44,001 bases of DNA from Balneolia bacterium (GTDB lineage: Bacteria > Bacteroidota > Rhodothermia > Balneolales > Cyclonatronaceae). The translations under genes and the position numbers were made by a program. The notes below the pieces were generated by a model. That model saw nothing but the letters and a program-made list of their open reading frames with translations, had not been told where the DNA came from and made no database searches. The stretch is from positions 1 through 44,001 of the forward strand of contig JAIUMA010000024.1 in NCBI GenBank assembly GCA_022565795.1. Reading direction: 5' to 3'. Positions 26,570-35,358 of the stretch are shown here, piece by piece (the first letter of the stretch is position 1; every line of letters starts with the position of its first letter).

Positions 26570-28549
26570 GTGCATCTGCGCTTGCTTATTACCCTCATGG
26601 CCTTAATTGGGCTGTGGTCTTCTGTTGCCGCTCAGAATCTGAGCCCGGAACCAAACCTCCCGCCTTTTATTGACTCTACGGCAACGTATATCTGGCCAAC
26701 GGATGCAAGCGACTACTTTTCTGCGACCTTCGCTGAAACCCGCTCGGCTCACTTCCACGCTGCGGCCGATATCGGGACCTGGGGGCGCGAAGGCTATGAG
26801 GTATACGCAGCACGCGACGGAGTGTTGTTTCGGGTTGGAATCAGTCCCCACGGGTACGGAAACGTGATTTACCTGCAGCATGATGACGGCTCATTTTCTG
26901 TATATGCCCACCTCCAGGATTTCGAACCGGGCATTCGTGCGATTGTCGACTCCCTCCGGTTTCAGACCTATGAGCACTCTTTCGATGAAATCATGACAGA
27001 GTACAATCTCCGTTTTAGTCAGGGTGATTTGATAGGCCGAACGGGCTCTACCGGAATTGGTCCGCCCCACCTCCATTTCGAGCTTCGCTCACCACACAAC
27101 GCTGCTTTTAACCCCATGCTGGCGGGTATCCATATCGCCGATAGCGTGCCACCAACCTTCTCTTCCATGGCAATCCTGCCGATGAGTGGTGATGCTCTCA
27201 TAAACGGTAACGCCGAGATGATCACCCGAACACCATCCCGAAGCGGGAACCACTTCAACTTTGGGCGTATCGATGCGGAAGGAACCATCGGAATTGCCGT
27301 CAATGCCAGCGACCGCTCAGACAACGGCCGGAATGTTTATGCGGTCTATGCACTCGAAATGAAAGTTAACGGAGAGCCCATGTTTCATTCCAAAGTAGAT
27401 AGTTTCTACATGGGACAAAGCCGTCAGATGCTTATTGACCGCGTCTTTCCTCTGCTTCAGCAGCGAAGAGGCGGTTTCCAGAGGCTGCATATTTTACCGG
27501 CAAATACACTCCCGTTTTATGACCGCGATTTAGGTGACGGGCTTCTTCACCTGGAACCGGGCACGCATCAGGTAGAAATTACTGCGCTGGATTTTTACGG
27601 CAACCGCGCTACTGCATCCCTGGAAGTTCGGGTACCAGATGAGCCGGCTTACCGTGAGCCAGATGTTCAGTTCACATTCAAAGCCGGAACCGTTTCGCCA
27701 CCTGCCCCGCTTTCCGAGCAAAACCGACCGCCCCACGAACATTTTGTTTGGACGAATGCATGGATTCGTCCGTTGAATGAGGCAAGGAACCTCAGCATCC
27801 GTAGCCGGGGCGATTTCGGCAGGCCCGTTCATAAATATGAAATCCTGAACAGCAGGCAGACCGCTCCGATCGAGGGAGATGTAGTAGAGATAAACAGCGA
27901 AGCCACAGGGTCCTTCACTCTGAACAGGGTGCTGCCGGGTCGGGAAACAGAGCTTCGCTTTCCGGCACATCGCATGCGCATCAACTTTGCGGAAAACTCC
28001 GTGTACGACACAACCTATGTGCACGCAAACCGCTTCACCAGAAACGGGGAAGAATTTTTCAGGTTTTCTCCGGGCGATGAGCCTCTGCAGCGCGGTTTCA
28101 GGCTTACACTAACGCTGCCCGACAGTCTGGCCGATAACGACAAACTGAGCCTGTACTTCGTAAATGAAAGAAACAACGCACGCTCGGCAATGTCTTCAAC
28201 GGTTGAGGGCAATCAGCTTACGGCTAATGTTGGTGGTTTTGGGCTGTACGTGATTGCAGCCGATACTACTGCGCCTCAAATAAGCCGTCCCAGATTGTGG
28301 AGAAGAAATTCAGATCAGCGCTGGTTTGTGAGCGTACGGGCTGTTGACCTTCAGACGGGAATTGACTTCAACAACGTGGTATTCAAAGTTAACGGAGTCC
28401 GCGGCATAGCCGAGTACGATCCGTTTGGTCATCTTCTTACCTATCATCTTCCGGGTTTTGAGCCCTTAAGAGGTCAGAACACCATCACTATTGAGGTACC
28501 CGACAGAGCCGGAAACGTATCAGAGTTTACACACACGTTTAACCATTAG
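26570..28549 (+). CDS. Secreted M23 (LytM-type) metallopeptidase
   Basis: This 659-residue exported protein starts with GTG and a signal peptide cleaved near VAA-QN (about residue 21). The M23 domain follows directly, with the zinc ligands in HAAAD (His63, Asp67) and HLHFEL (His169), and His114 and His167 as catalytic histidines. The remaining 450 or so residues are predicted beta-sandwich domains with an Ig-like C-terminus (VPDRAGNVSEFTHTF). It would cut peptidoglycan cross-links or act as an envelope peptidase in the periplasm. All four active-site positions are intact. It is convergent with ridA, 5 bases apart, without a terminator. Confidence 0.87.
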   Translation: MHLRLLITLMALIGLWSSVAAQNLSPEPNLPPFIDSTATYIWPTDASDYFSATFAETRSAHFHAAADIGTWGREGYEVYAARDGVLFRVGISPHGYGNVIYLQHDDGSFSVYAHLQDFEPGIRAIVDSLRFQTYEHSFDEIMTEYNLRFSQGDLIGRTGSTGIGPPHLHFELRSPHNAAFNPMLAGIHIADSVPPTFSSMAILPMSGDALINGNAEMITRTPSRSGNHFNFGRIDAEGTIGIAVNASDRSDNGRNVYAVYALEMKVNGEPMFHSKVDSFYMGQSRQMLIDRVFPLLQQRRGGFQRLHILPANTLPFYDRDLGDGLLHLEPGTHQVEITALDFYGNRATASLEVRVPDEPAYREPDVQFTFKAGTVSPPAPLSEQNRPPHEHFVWTNAWIRPLNEARNLSIRSRGDFGRPVHKYEILNSRQTAPIEGDVVEINSEATGSFTLNRVLPGRETELRFPAHRMRINFAENSVYDTTYVHANRFTRNGEEFFRFSPGDEPLQRGFRLTLTLPDSLADNDKLSLYFVNERNNARSAMSSTVEGNQLTANVGGFGLYVIAADTTAPQISRPRLWRRNSDQRWFVSVRAVDLQTGIDFNNVVFKVNGVRGIAEYDPFGHLLTYHLPGFEPLRGQNTITIEVPDRAGNVSEFTHTFNH

Positions 28550-28554
28550 CCTAA

Positions 28555-28935
28555 TCAGACGTAGGCTATACAGCTGATTTCCACCTTCGCATTTTTGGGA
28601 AGCGTGCGCACCGCCACCGTCTCTCTGGCGGGGGGATTCTCCGGAAATGCGGAGCCGTAAATCTCATTTACGATTGCAAAGTCATCCATCGATTCGAGGA
28701 AAATGGTACACCTCAATACTTTGCTGAAAGATGATCCTGCGGCTTCAATAACCGCCCCAAGGTTTTTCATGACCTGCTTCGCCTGTGTCGCAACATCTTC
28801 ACCTGCAAACTCACCGGTATCCGGATGCATACCAATCTGACCGGAGCAGTAAACTATACCGTTAAAAACTGTCGCCTGTGAATAAGGGCCAATAGCAGCC
28901 GGCGCGTTAGAGATGTGTATCAGCTTGTGACTCAT
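28555..28935 (-). CDS. ridA: RidA family 2-iminobutanoate/2-iminopropanoate deaminase
   Basis: This 126-residue enzyme hydrolyses reactive enamine/imine intermediates released by PLP enzymes such as threonine dehydratase. It has the family blocks AIGPYSQATVFNG, SGQIG and the C-terminal PPARETVAVRTLPKNAKVEI, which includes the arginine that binds the substrate carboxylate. The length is standard for the family. Confidence 0.94.
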   Translation of the reverse strand: MSHKLIHISNAPAAIGPYSQATVFNGIVYCSGQIGMHPDTGEFAGEDVATQAKQVMKNLGAVIEAAGSSFSKVLRCTIFLESMDDFAIVNEIYGSAFPENPPARETVAVRTLPKNAKVEISCIAYV

Positions 28936-28967
28936 ATAGCAAAATCCTTTCTAAATAATTAAAAACC

Positions 28968-28985
28968 TGCATAATCCGTTATGCA
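28968..28985. other. Short inverted repeat upstream of ridA
   Basis: TGCATAA and TTATGCA are perfect complements around a 4-base spacer, 33 bases before the ridA start on the minus strand. It could be an operator. The rest of the 276-base gap up to the lipoprotein gene shows nothing else I can support. Confidence 0.35.
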
Positions 28986-29211
28986 TTAAAGCGACCCGTT
29001 GTGTAACTGACTTAATGAAAGCGTTAGCATCTGGTTTGCACAAATTGAACAGAAATGCCTGATTGGTTAAACAGTCGAGAAGTTACGCTTTCAGGGCCTG
29101 CTCTCACAACATAATGATTCTTTCCATATATTGCGTGAGGGTTCAGCTATCATTACCTTAATTAGGCAAAAATACTGTAACATTATTAGACGATAAATTA
29201 AATAATCTGTC

Positions 29212-30537
29212 ATGAAAATTAATTTCAAGATCACCACACTTGCCATCCTTTTAGCCGCTATTCTGGCTTCCTGTGCAAGTGATCCCAACATCGAATCTGC
29301 TAAACTCAATCTCAGAAACTCCGACTATCAGGGCGTGATTGATGCAGCTAACAGGGCGCTAGTCGAAAATCCTGATAATGCAGACGCTTTCTTCTACATC
29401 GGAGCAGCTCACCTCGAGTTAGCCGATGATAAGCCGGTATCAGAGCGTCGTGAAGACCTGCAAAAAGCGCGTGAAAACATGGTTCGCGCTGATGAGCTAT
29501 ACAGAGAGCAGGAAATTGCATCAAACGAGGCCGAATCTGCCATCTCTCTGCTGGTAGCACGCTGGCAGGATGAATACTCCCAGGGTATTGGCGGTATCGA
29601 CTTCGAAGTGGAAAATCCGCCGGAAGTTCTTCAAACAGCCATTTACCATGTGTACAACGCACATGCTGTAATGCCAGACAGCACCATGAACCTGGATGCT
29701 CTTTCTGAGCTCTACTTCATGATGGACGATGTAGACAATGCTGTTAACTACATGGAGAAAGCAGTTGATCAATCAACTGAGCCGGATCTTACCCGCTACC
29801 AGCGTCTCGCCTACTTCTATCAGGTGAAAGAAGATGAGCAGGCTAGTCTGAATCTTCTGGAGCGCGCCGCGGATCTTTTCCCCGATGAGATTTTCTTCGT
29901 TCAGGAGCAGGCTAATATTTACTTCCGCCAAGGAGAGAATGAAAGAGCTATGGAAATTCTCCAGCAGCTCATCGAAACGGATCCGAACAATCCGCAATAT
30001 CGCCTTGTGATGGGTTCCCAGATTTATCAGGAATATCTGAATATGACTGATGAAATTGCGGGTCTTTACGATCGTCTGTTCGACCTGAACTCTGAGTTTC
30101 GTGATGAAGCACGCAGTACCAACCCCGACTTAGGTAAAATCGAGCGTCTCGAAAATGAAATGGATGAAATCCAGGTAGAAATCATGAGAATTGATGAGCT
30201 TCGCTTCGAAATTGCCGAACGTGCTGAAGAGCAGCTTTTACGGGCACACGAGCTCGATCCGGAAGAGCCAAATACAACCTACACGCTTGGCGCCATTAAC
30301 GAAAACCGTGGCCTCGCGCTTCTCGACCAGATGAACAACTTGTTTACCCAGGATATCGATACGGAAGATTTCCAGCAGAGAGCACGTGCTTACTTTGAGG
30401 CTTCTCTTCCGTTTTATGAGCTAACAGCAGAGCTCGAGCCTGAGGAATCTGACAACTGGCTGAAACTCTTCCAGGTTTATACTCGCCTTGGCATGGCCGA
30501 GCAGGCTGAAGAAGCCGCTGAAAGAGCCGGACTCTAA
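29212..30537 (+). CDS. TPR lipoprotein (first of a tandem pair)
   Basis: This 441-residue protein has a lipobox ending AAILASC, so Cys21 is lipidated. The mature part is almost all tetratricopeptide helices (for example DYQGVIDAANRALVENPDNADAFFYIGAAHLEL). A charged coiled-coil-like segment (near residues 300-340) interrupts the TPRs. It is predicted to be a periplasmic or inner-leaflet scaffold. The next gene, 22 bases downstream, is a diverged paralogue. Confidence 0.85.
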   Translation: MKINFKITTLAILLAAILASCASDPNIESAKLNLRNSDYQGVIDAANRALVENPDNADAFFYIGAAHLELADDKPVSERREDLQKARENMVRADELYREQEIASNEAESAISLLVARWQDEYSQGIGGIDFEVENPPEVLQTAIYHVYNAHAVMPDSTMNLDALSELYFMMDDVDNAVNYMEKAVDQSTEPDLTRYQRLAYFYQVKEDEQASLNLLERAADLFPDEIFFVQEQANIYFRQGENERAMEILQQLIETDPNNPQYRLVMGSQIYQEYLNMTDEIAGLYDRLFDLNSEFRDEARSTNPDLGKIERLENEMDEIQVEIMRIDELRFEIAERAEEQLLRAHELDPEEPNTTYTLGAINENRGLALLDQMNNLFTQDIDTEDFQQRARAYFEASLPFYELTAELEPEESDNWLKLFQVYTRLGMAEQAEEAAERAGL

Positions 30538-30559
30538 CCCTTTATATCTCACTACCTTT

Positions 30560-31777
30560 ATGTTGAATCAACTTACCCGAATGGCTGTGCTTGTCATAGC
30601 CTTCGGGTTCTTTTTTGCATGCTCACAATCGTCTCACCTGGATCGCGCTGAAAATTTGCGCCAGGGTGATAACCTTTCTGAAGCCCTGCGAACCGCTAAC
30701 CGCGCGGCGGTCGAAAATCCGGAAAACGCTGAAGCCCACTTGCTGAAAGCCGAGATTATTGCCGAAATGGCTCGTAATAATCAGCCGGCAGACCGCGCAA
30801 CCCTGTACCGGGATATGGTCGAATCTTTGCAAATAGCCAGAGAAACAGCTGATGCTAATCAGGAAAGAAGTATACGAAACCGTGCTTCCGAACTGCGCAC
30901 CGAAAAATTTGATGCCGAGAACAATGCTGCTCAGAACATACTCGCAAGCGGTGAGTATCTGGACAATACCAATCGTATTACCGCAGCTGCGCATCTGGAA
31001 AATGCCCGGATCATTCGTGCCGACGAACCCCGTATTTACGATATCCTCTTTGAGCTGTATTATGAAATGGGTGAAACCGACCTTGCCATTTCTGCGCTCG
31101 AGGGTATGTACGAAAACGGAGTCGCAGCCAGCCGGCATGTTGCCGCACTTGGATTTCTCTACGTGCAGGAGTATGAGTTTGAGAAAGCCGTTCCGGTGCT
31201 GTATGAATCATGGAACGACGGTCAGGGACTTATTAACTCCGGACGTGGTCTGGCAAATGCACTGCTGGAGCTTGGTCGGAATGATGAAGCTTTTGCAGTA
31301 CTCGAACGACTAAGCCGCCTCGATGCTCAAACTGTTGAAAGCAAGCTCGGCTATGGCCGGATTCTGGCGCTCAACGCCATGGACACGCTCGATGAAATCA
31401 GTACCGGGAACTCACGCGATGAAAATGAGCAGTTTTTCGACTCGGCTATGACCGACCTGAGAGCCGCAGAATCTGAGTTTGAGGCTGCCCTTGTTCTGAA
31501 TCAGGATCACCTTTTGGCAAATCAGACGGTTGGATTGTATCACAGGAATCTGGCCATCAGGCTGACGAATCTGTACGCAGACTTTCCGTTTCTTTCTACT
31601 TCTGATCGCGAGCAGGACATATCAGATCATCTTTATCAGAGTCTGAACCATCTTGAGCTTTTGTCTGAGCAGGACCCTGCCAATCAGCAGGTTTGGCTGG
31701 CACTTGGCGATGTCTATGAGATGCTCGATATGGAAGAGGAAGCCGAAATTGCGCGCACCAACGCAGGCGCCCTCTAA
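30560..31777 (+). CDS. TPR lipoprotein (second of a tandem pair)
   Basis: The start is placed at ATG 30560, which gives a clean lipoprotein signal (MLNQLTRMAVLVIAFGFFFAC). A longer frame from 30488 would overlap the preceding gene and bury the signal. The 405-residue product contains TPRs and starts like its upstream neighbour (ALRTANRAAVENPENAEAHLL against VIDAANRALVENPDNADAFF). The pair probably arose by tandem duplication and forms an operon. Function is unknown; a scaffold for an envelope complex is plausible. Confidence 0.85.
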   Translation: MLNQLTRMAVLVIAFGFFFACSQSSHLDRAENLRQGDNLSEALRTANRAAVENPENAEAHLLKAEIIAEMARNNQPADRATLYRDMVESLQIARETADANQERSIRNRASELRTEKFDAENNAAQNILASGEYLDNTNRITAAAHLENARIIRADEPRIYDILFELYYEMGETDLAISALEGMYENGVAASRHVAALGFLYVQEYEFEKAVPVLYESWNDGQGLINSGRGLANALLELGRNDEAFAVLERLSRLDAQTVESKLGYGRILALNAMDTLDEISTGNSRDENEQFFDSAMTDLRAAESEFEAALVLNQDHLLANQTVGLYHRNLAIRLTNLYADFPFLSTSDREQDISDHLYQSLNHLELLSEQDPANQQVWLALGDVYEMLDMEEEAEIARTNAGAL

Positions 31778-31808
31778 TACACTTTTTTAGCGCAACCAGC
31801 TGATTTTA

Positions 31809-31850
31809 CAGGCTCGCATTCTCCAGGAATGCGGGCCTGTTCTGTTTGTT
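31809..31850 (+). terminator. Probable intrinsic terminator after the TPR lipoprotein pair
   Basis: CAGGCTCGCATT pairs with AATGCGGGCCTG (12 pairs, one G-T) around a 7-base loop, followed by a T-rich but interrupted tail. Confidence 0.7.
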
Positions 31851-31934
31851 AACCATTTCAATAGCTGGACTCAACTTTGTATCTTACCATCTTAGCAAGA
31901 TTCGACAGCTAAAAGCCGGTCCACACAGTATAAC

Positions 31935-31950
31935 AGCTATAATTATAGCT
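31935..31950. promoter_or_regulatory. 16-bp perfect palindrome upstream of the cystathionine gamma-synthase gene
   Basis: AGCTATAATTATAGCT is fully self-complementary and lies 90 bases before the start at 32041. The size and symmetry suit a dimeric repressor. I see no recognisable SAM riboswitch in the region. Confidence 0.45.
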
Positions 31951-31961
31951 CAACTCTTCTA

Positions 31962-32057
31962 ATGTCAGATTTTAAAGATACGACCGCTACTCAAGCTGCC
32001 TTTCACCACTTTTTAAGCAACTACAAGGACTACCGTTTTAATGAAGTTCAACTCTAA
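31962..32057 (+). CDS. Possible 31-residue upstream ORF overlapping the next start
   Basis: An ATG at 31962 opens a 31-codon frame (MSDFKDTTATQAAFHHFLSN...) whose stop TAA at 32055-32057 lies 14 bases inside the next gene, in another frame. It could couple translation of the downstream enzyme or act as a leader peptide. Chance is a real alternative, and there are no runs of Met or Cys codons to suggest attenuation. Confidence 0.25.
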   Translation: MSDFKDTTATQAAFHHFLSNYKDYRFNEVQL

Positions 32058-33186
32058 AGTAATTCATGCAGGTCAGGCGCCCGAAGAAACCTCAGGCGCG
32101 GTTATGCCACCCATTTTTCAGACATCCACCTACGTTCAGGAAGCGCCCGATGTAAACAAAGGCTATGATTACGCCCGCGTAGGTAACCCAACCCGTACCG
32201 CTCTCGAAAATATGATAGCGGGTCTCGAGGGAGCTGATGCCTGTGCATGCTTTGCCAGCGGTTGCGCAGCCATGGACGCCATCATTAAAATGTTTCGTCC
32301 CGGCGACCACATCATTGCTTCGAATGATCTTTATGGTGGCACGTACCGCCTGTTTACGCAGGTTTTCGAACCATTTGGCATCAGATTCACATTTACAGAC
32401 ATGACTAATGTCGAAAATGTCCGCGATACCATCAACGAAGACACCAAGCTTCTGTGGATTGAAACGCCAACCAACCCCCTGCTCAACATCGTCGACATTG
32501 AGGCGCTCACGAAACTGGCTAAGAGCAAGAACATGCTCACGGTAGTAGACAATACCTTCGCGTCTCCGTATCTGCAGCGCCCGCTCGAGCTGGGTGCCGA
32601 TGCAGTAATGCATTCAACCACCAAATACCTTGGCGGTCATTCTGATATAATTGGCGGAGCCGTAGCCACATCAAACAAAGAAATTCTTGAAAATCTGCGG
32701 TTTCAGGTGAAGACAACCGGAGGCGTGCCCGGTCCGATGGACTGCTATCTCACGCTGCGCGGCATCAAAACGCTGGCTGTGCGTATGGACCGTACCTGCA
32801 AAAACGCTGAGAAGATTGCACATCACCTTAAGAATCATCCGAAAGTGAAAAACGTGCGCTTTCCCGGTTTTGAAGACCACCCCGGACACGAAGTGGCCAA
32901 AAAGCAGATGAAGGCATTCGGCGGCATGGTTTCCTTCACCCTTAAAACCGACGATATTGAGTCGGCACATACGTTTATGAAGAACACCAAGCTTTTCACA
33001 CTGGCTGAAAGTTTGGGCGGTGTAGAGTCACTCATTAGCCACCCGGCGAGCATGACACACGGCTCTATTCCTGCTGAAGTGCGCAGAAAAGCAGGACTGA
33101 ACGATTCGCTCATCAGACTTTCGGTTGGAATTGAAGACGCCGATGACCTGATTGAAGATCTCGAAAAAGCTTTCTCTGCCGTTTAA
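32041..33186 (+). CDS. metB: Cystathionine gamma-synthase/lyase family PLP enzyme
   Basis: This 381-residue PLP enzyme of the Cys/Met metabolism family handles gamma-replacement or gamma-elimination on homoserine esters or cystathionine. The PLP lysine is Lys195 in [12 protein letters not shown]. The cofactor phosphate is bound by [11 protein letters not shown] and the SGCAAMDA loop, and the [17 protein letters not shown] block near the C-terminus is typical. Synthase and lyase cannot be separated from sequence alone. An upstream palindrome suggests its own control. Confidence 0.88.
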   Translation: MKFNSKVIHAGQAPEETSGAVMPPIFQTSTYVQEAPDVNKGYDYARVGNPTRTALENMIAGLEGADACACFASGCAAMDAIIKMFRPGDHIIASNDLYGGTYRLFTQVFEPFGIRFTFTDMTNVENVRDTINEDTKLLWIETPTNPLLNIVDIEALTKLAKSKNMLTVVDNTFASPYLQRPLELGADAVMHSTTKYLGGHSDIIGGAVATSNKEILENLRFQVKTTGGVPGPMDCYLTLRGIKTLAVRMDRTCKNAEKIAHHLKNHPKVKNVRFPGFEDHPGHEVAKKQMKAFGGMVSFTLKTDDIESAHTFMKNTKLFTLAESLGGVESLISHPASMTHGSIPAEVRRKAGLNDSLIRLSVGIEDADDLIEDLEKAFSAV

Positions 33187-33210
33187 TATCGACTTAATCC
33201 TCCCCGCTAT

Positions 33211-33750
33211 TTGACTGAAGCGACCTCATACAAATCTACCGTCCTTACCTGGTTCGGTCTGACAGTTCTGGCCTTTATCGGGCTGGGATGCTGGAATCCG
33301 TTCGCACCAGGCGCAGAAGAGGGTGATCCGTTTGAGGAGCTTTTGGGCGACCCTTCCACCATAGAAGGTTTTTTCACCCGTTTTCAAAATGCGTACCAGC
33401 TTCGTGATACTACGTTGTATGGCCCGCTGATTGCATCGGACTTCACCTTCACGTTCCGCGATTACGACAACAATGTGGATATAAGCTGGGGTAGGGTTGA
33501 GGAAATGAACAGTACGTACAGGCTTTTTATAAACAGCAGGGATATTCGCATTCAATGGAATAACATTATCTCGCAGGAAGTTAATGCGGAGCGGGACCGC
33601 GCGCAGGTAATCAGAAGATTCGACTTAACGGTTGCGCTTGAAGCCGCCGACCTGATTCGGACTGACGGAGCCGTAAATTTCGTTTTGGCAAGAGAAGATT
33701 CGACTGAAAACTGGCAGATCCGTTCATGGAGAGATGAATCGGATCTGTAG
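33211..33750 (+). CDS. Lipoprotein with NTF2-like fold
   Basis: This 179-residue product starts at TTG; no ATG or GTG precedes the signal. The N-terminus ends in a lipobox (FIGLGC, Cys27). The mature domain (FFTRFQNAYQLRDTTLYGPLIASDFTFTF...WGRVEEM...WQIRSWRDES) has the strand-helix pattern of small NTF2/SnoaL-like domains. No catalytic residue is evident. It follows the PLP enzyme gene by 24 bases. Confidence 0.72.
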   Translation: MTEATSYKSTVLTWFGLTVLAFIGLGCWNPFAPGAEEGDPFEELLGDPSTIEGFFTRFQNAYQLRDTTLYGPLIASDFTFTFRDYDNNVDISWGRVEEMNSTYRLFINSRDIRIQWNNIISQEVNAERDRAQVIRRFDLTVALEAADLIRTDGAVNFVLAREDSTENWQIRSWRDESDL

Positions 33751-33818
33751 CAAGAATAAACAGCAAGATTTGACTAAATAAACAATACCATTACACATAT
33801 ATCTAAAAGAAATCATTT

Positions 33819-34997
33819 ATGAAAAATGTAGTCATTGTAGGGGCATACAGAACCCCAATCGGATCATTTGGAGGAAGTCTTTCATCATTTTCGGCGCCGG
33901 AACTTGGCGCAGCAGCCATCACCGGTCTGCTAAAAAAGACCAACTGCAAGCCTAATGATGTGCAGGAAGTAATTATGGGCTGTGTACTTACGGCCGGTAT
34001 CGGTCAGGCGCCGGCGCGTCAGGCTGCACTAAAGTCCGGGCTCGACAAAAACACGCCATCAACTACTGTTAATAAAGTATGCGCTTCAGGAATGAAGGCT
34101 GTGATGATGGCCGTAAACCAGATTCAAACCGGCGAGGCAGACGTGATTGTTGCCGGCGGTATGGAAAGCATGAGCAATGTGCCTTACTACCTGCCCGGAC
34201 ATCGCAACGGTTCAAAGCTTGGTCATGCTCAGGCGCTCGACGGCATTATTAAAGACGGTCTTTGGGATGTTTATAACGACTACCACATGGGTAACGCCGG
34301 CGAGAAAACAGCACGCGAGATGAAAATCAGCCGCGAGGACCAGGACAATTTCGCCATCGAGTCGTACAAGCGTTCTCAAAAAGCAACAAATGAAGGCTGG
34401 TTCTCCGATGAAATCATCCCAATTAACGTAAAAGACCGCAAGGGCAACGTTACCAAGATTGAGGCTGATGAGGAAGTAAACCGCGTAAACTTCGATAAGT
34501 TACCGGGTCTTCGCCCTGTTTTCGAAAAAGACGGAACCATTACGGCTGCAAACGCCAGCTCCATCAACGACGGCGCAGCGGCTATTCTGGTAATGAGCGA
34601 AGAAAAAGCCAATGAACTTGGTCTTAAGCCTATTGCAAAAATTAAAGGTCAGGCCAGCGCTGCTAAAGAGCCTGAATGGTTTACAACCGCACCGGCCGAT
34701 GCCATTCCGATTGCGCTTAAGCGTGCCGGCTACAGCGTGGATGACGTAGACCTGTTCGAAATTAATGAAGCTTTTTCAGTTGTATCGATTGCAAACAATC
34801 AGCTTCTAAAGCTTGATCCGTCCAAAGTGAACATTCACGGCGGCGCGGTAAGTATCGGCCATCCGATCGGATGCTCCGGTGCCCGCATCATCGTTACGCT
34901 GCTTCACGCGCTCAAGCGCACAGGCGGTAAAAAGGGCTGTGCAGGTATTTGCAACGGCGGCGGCGGCGCGTCTGCCATCACCGTAGAGATGCTGTAA
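33819..34997 (+). CDS. Acetyl-CoA C-acyltransferase (thiolase)
   Basis: This 392-residue thiolase joins two acetyl-CoA to acetoacetyl-CoA, or runs in reverse in fatty-acid oxidation. The nucleophile is Cys88 in NKVCASGMKAV. The active-site histidine is in GHPIGCSGARI and the second cysteine is in ICNGGGGAS. GGMESMSN is the usual signature. The length fits biosynthetic-type acetyl-CoA acetyltransferases, but 3-ketoacyl-CoA thiolase activity is possible. Confidence 0.93.
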   Translation: MKNVVIVGAYRTPIGSFGGSLSSFSAPELGAAAITGLLKKTNCKPNDVQEVIMGCVLTAGIGQAPARQAALKSGLDKNTPSTTVNKVCASGMKAVMMAVNQIQTGEADVIVAGGMESMSNVPYYLPGHRNGSKLGHAQALDGIIKDGLWDVYNDYHMGNAGEKTAREMKISREDQDNFAIESYKRSQKATNEGWFSDEIIPINVKDRKGNVTKIEADEEVNRVNFDKLPGLRPVFEKDGTITAANASSINDGAAAILVMSEEKANELGLKPIAKIKGQASAAKEPEWFTTAPADAIPIALKRAGYSVDDVDLFEINEAFSVVSIANNQLLKLDPSKVNIHGGAVSIGHPIGCSGARIIVTLLHALKRTGGKKGCAGICNGGGGASAITVEML

Positions 34998-35042
34998 TCC
35001 CGTTTTGAGGTGATGCCAATGAGGCTCATCTGCAGCAATATC

Positions 35043-35076
35043 AACGCCCGGGCTGCTTTACAGTCCGGGCGTTTTT
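35043..35076 (+). terminator. Intrinsic terminator after the thiolase gene
   Basis: AACGCCCGGGCT pairs with AGTCCGGGCGTT (one G-T pair) around a 7-base loop, followed by a T-run. Confidence 0.88.
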
Positions 35077-35167
35077 AATAAGAATTTACCTCCGGAAGGG
35101 TGATTGAACTTTTCTTTTTATGATCGGGAACAATGTGATCAAAAGAGGGTTTACTTGGTTAATTCAC

Positions 35168-35198
35168 TTGCTTTTATAGGGATGTAAAGGTATTTTTG
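35168..35198 (+). promoter_or_regulatory. Bacteroidota-type promoter for porU-porV
   Basis: TTG (35168-35170), a spacer of 20 bases and TATTTTTG (35191-35198) make an exact match to the consensus. The start would be near 35205. The gap 34998-35304 holds the thiolase terminator and this promoter; I see no further gene in it. Confidence 0.7.
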
Positions 35199-35358
35199 AA
35201 GTTCCTTTCTATCCGCACTCAATTACACAAAAGAGCTGATTTATCGCGACATACGCTACATAACTGTTTACAAATACTTTCACTATTTTGGAGATTAGCT
35301 TTTTTTGTCTTCTCCGTCGCCAAGCAGAACCTTTTATTCACGCTCTGAATTGAATACC

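Noticed and set aside
31850-32040. SAM-type riboswitch before the cystathionine gamma-synthase gene
   Set aside because: I looked for conserved SAM-I and SAM-II core sequences and pairing and found none; only the palindrome stands out.
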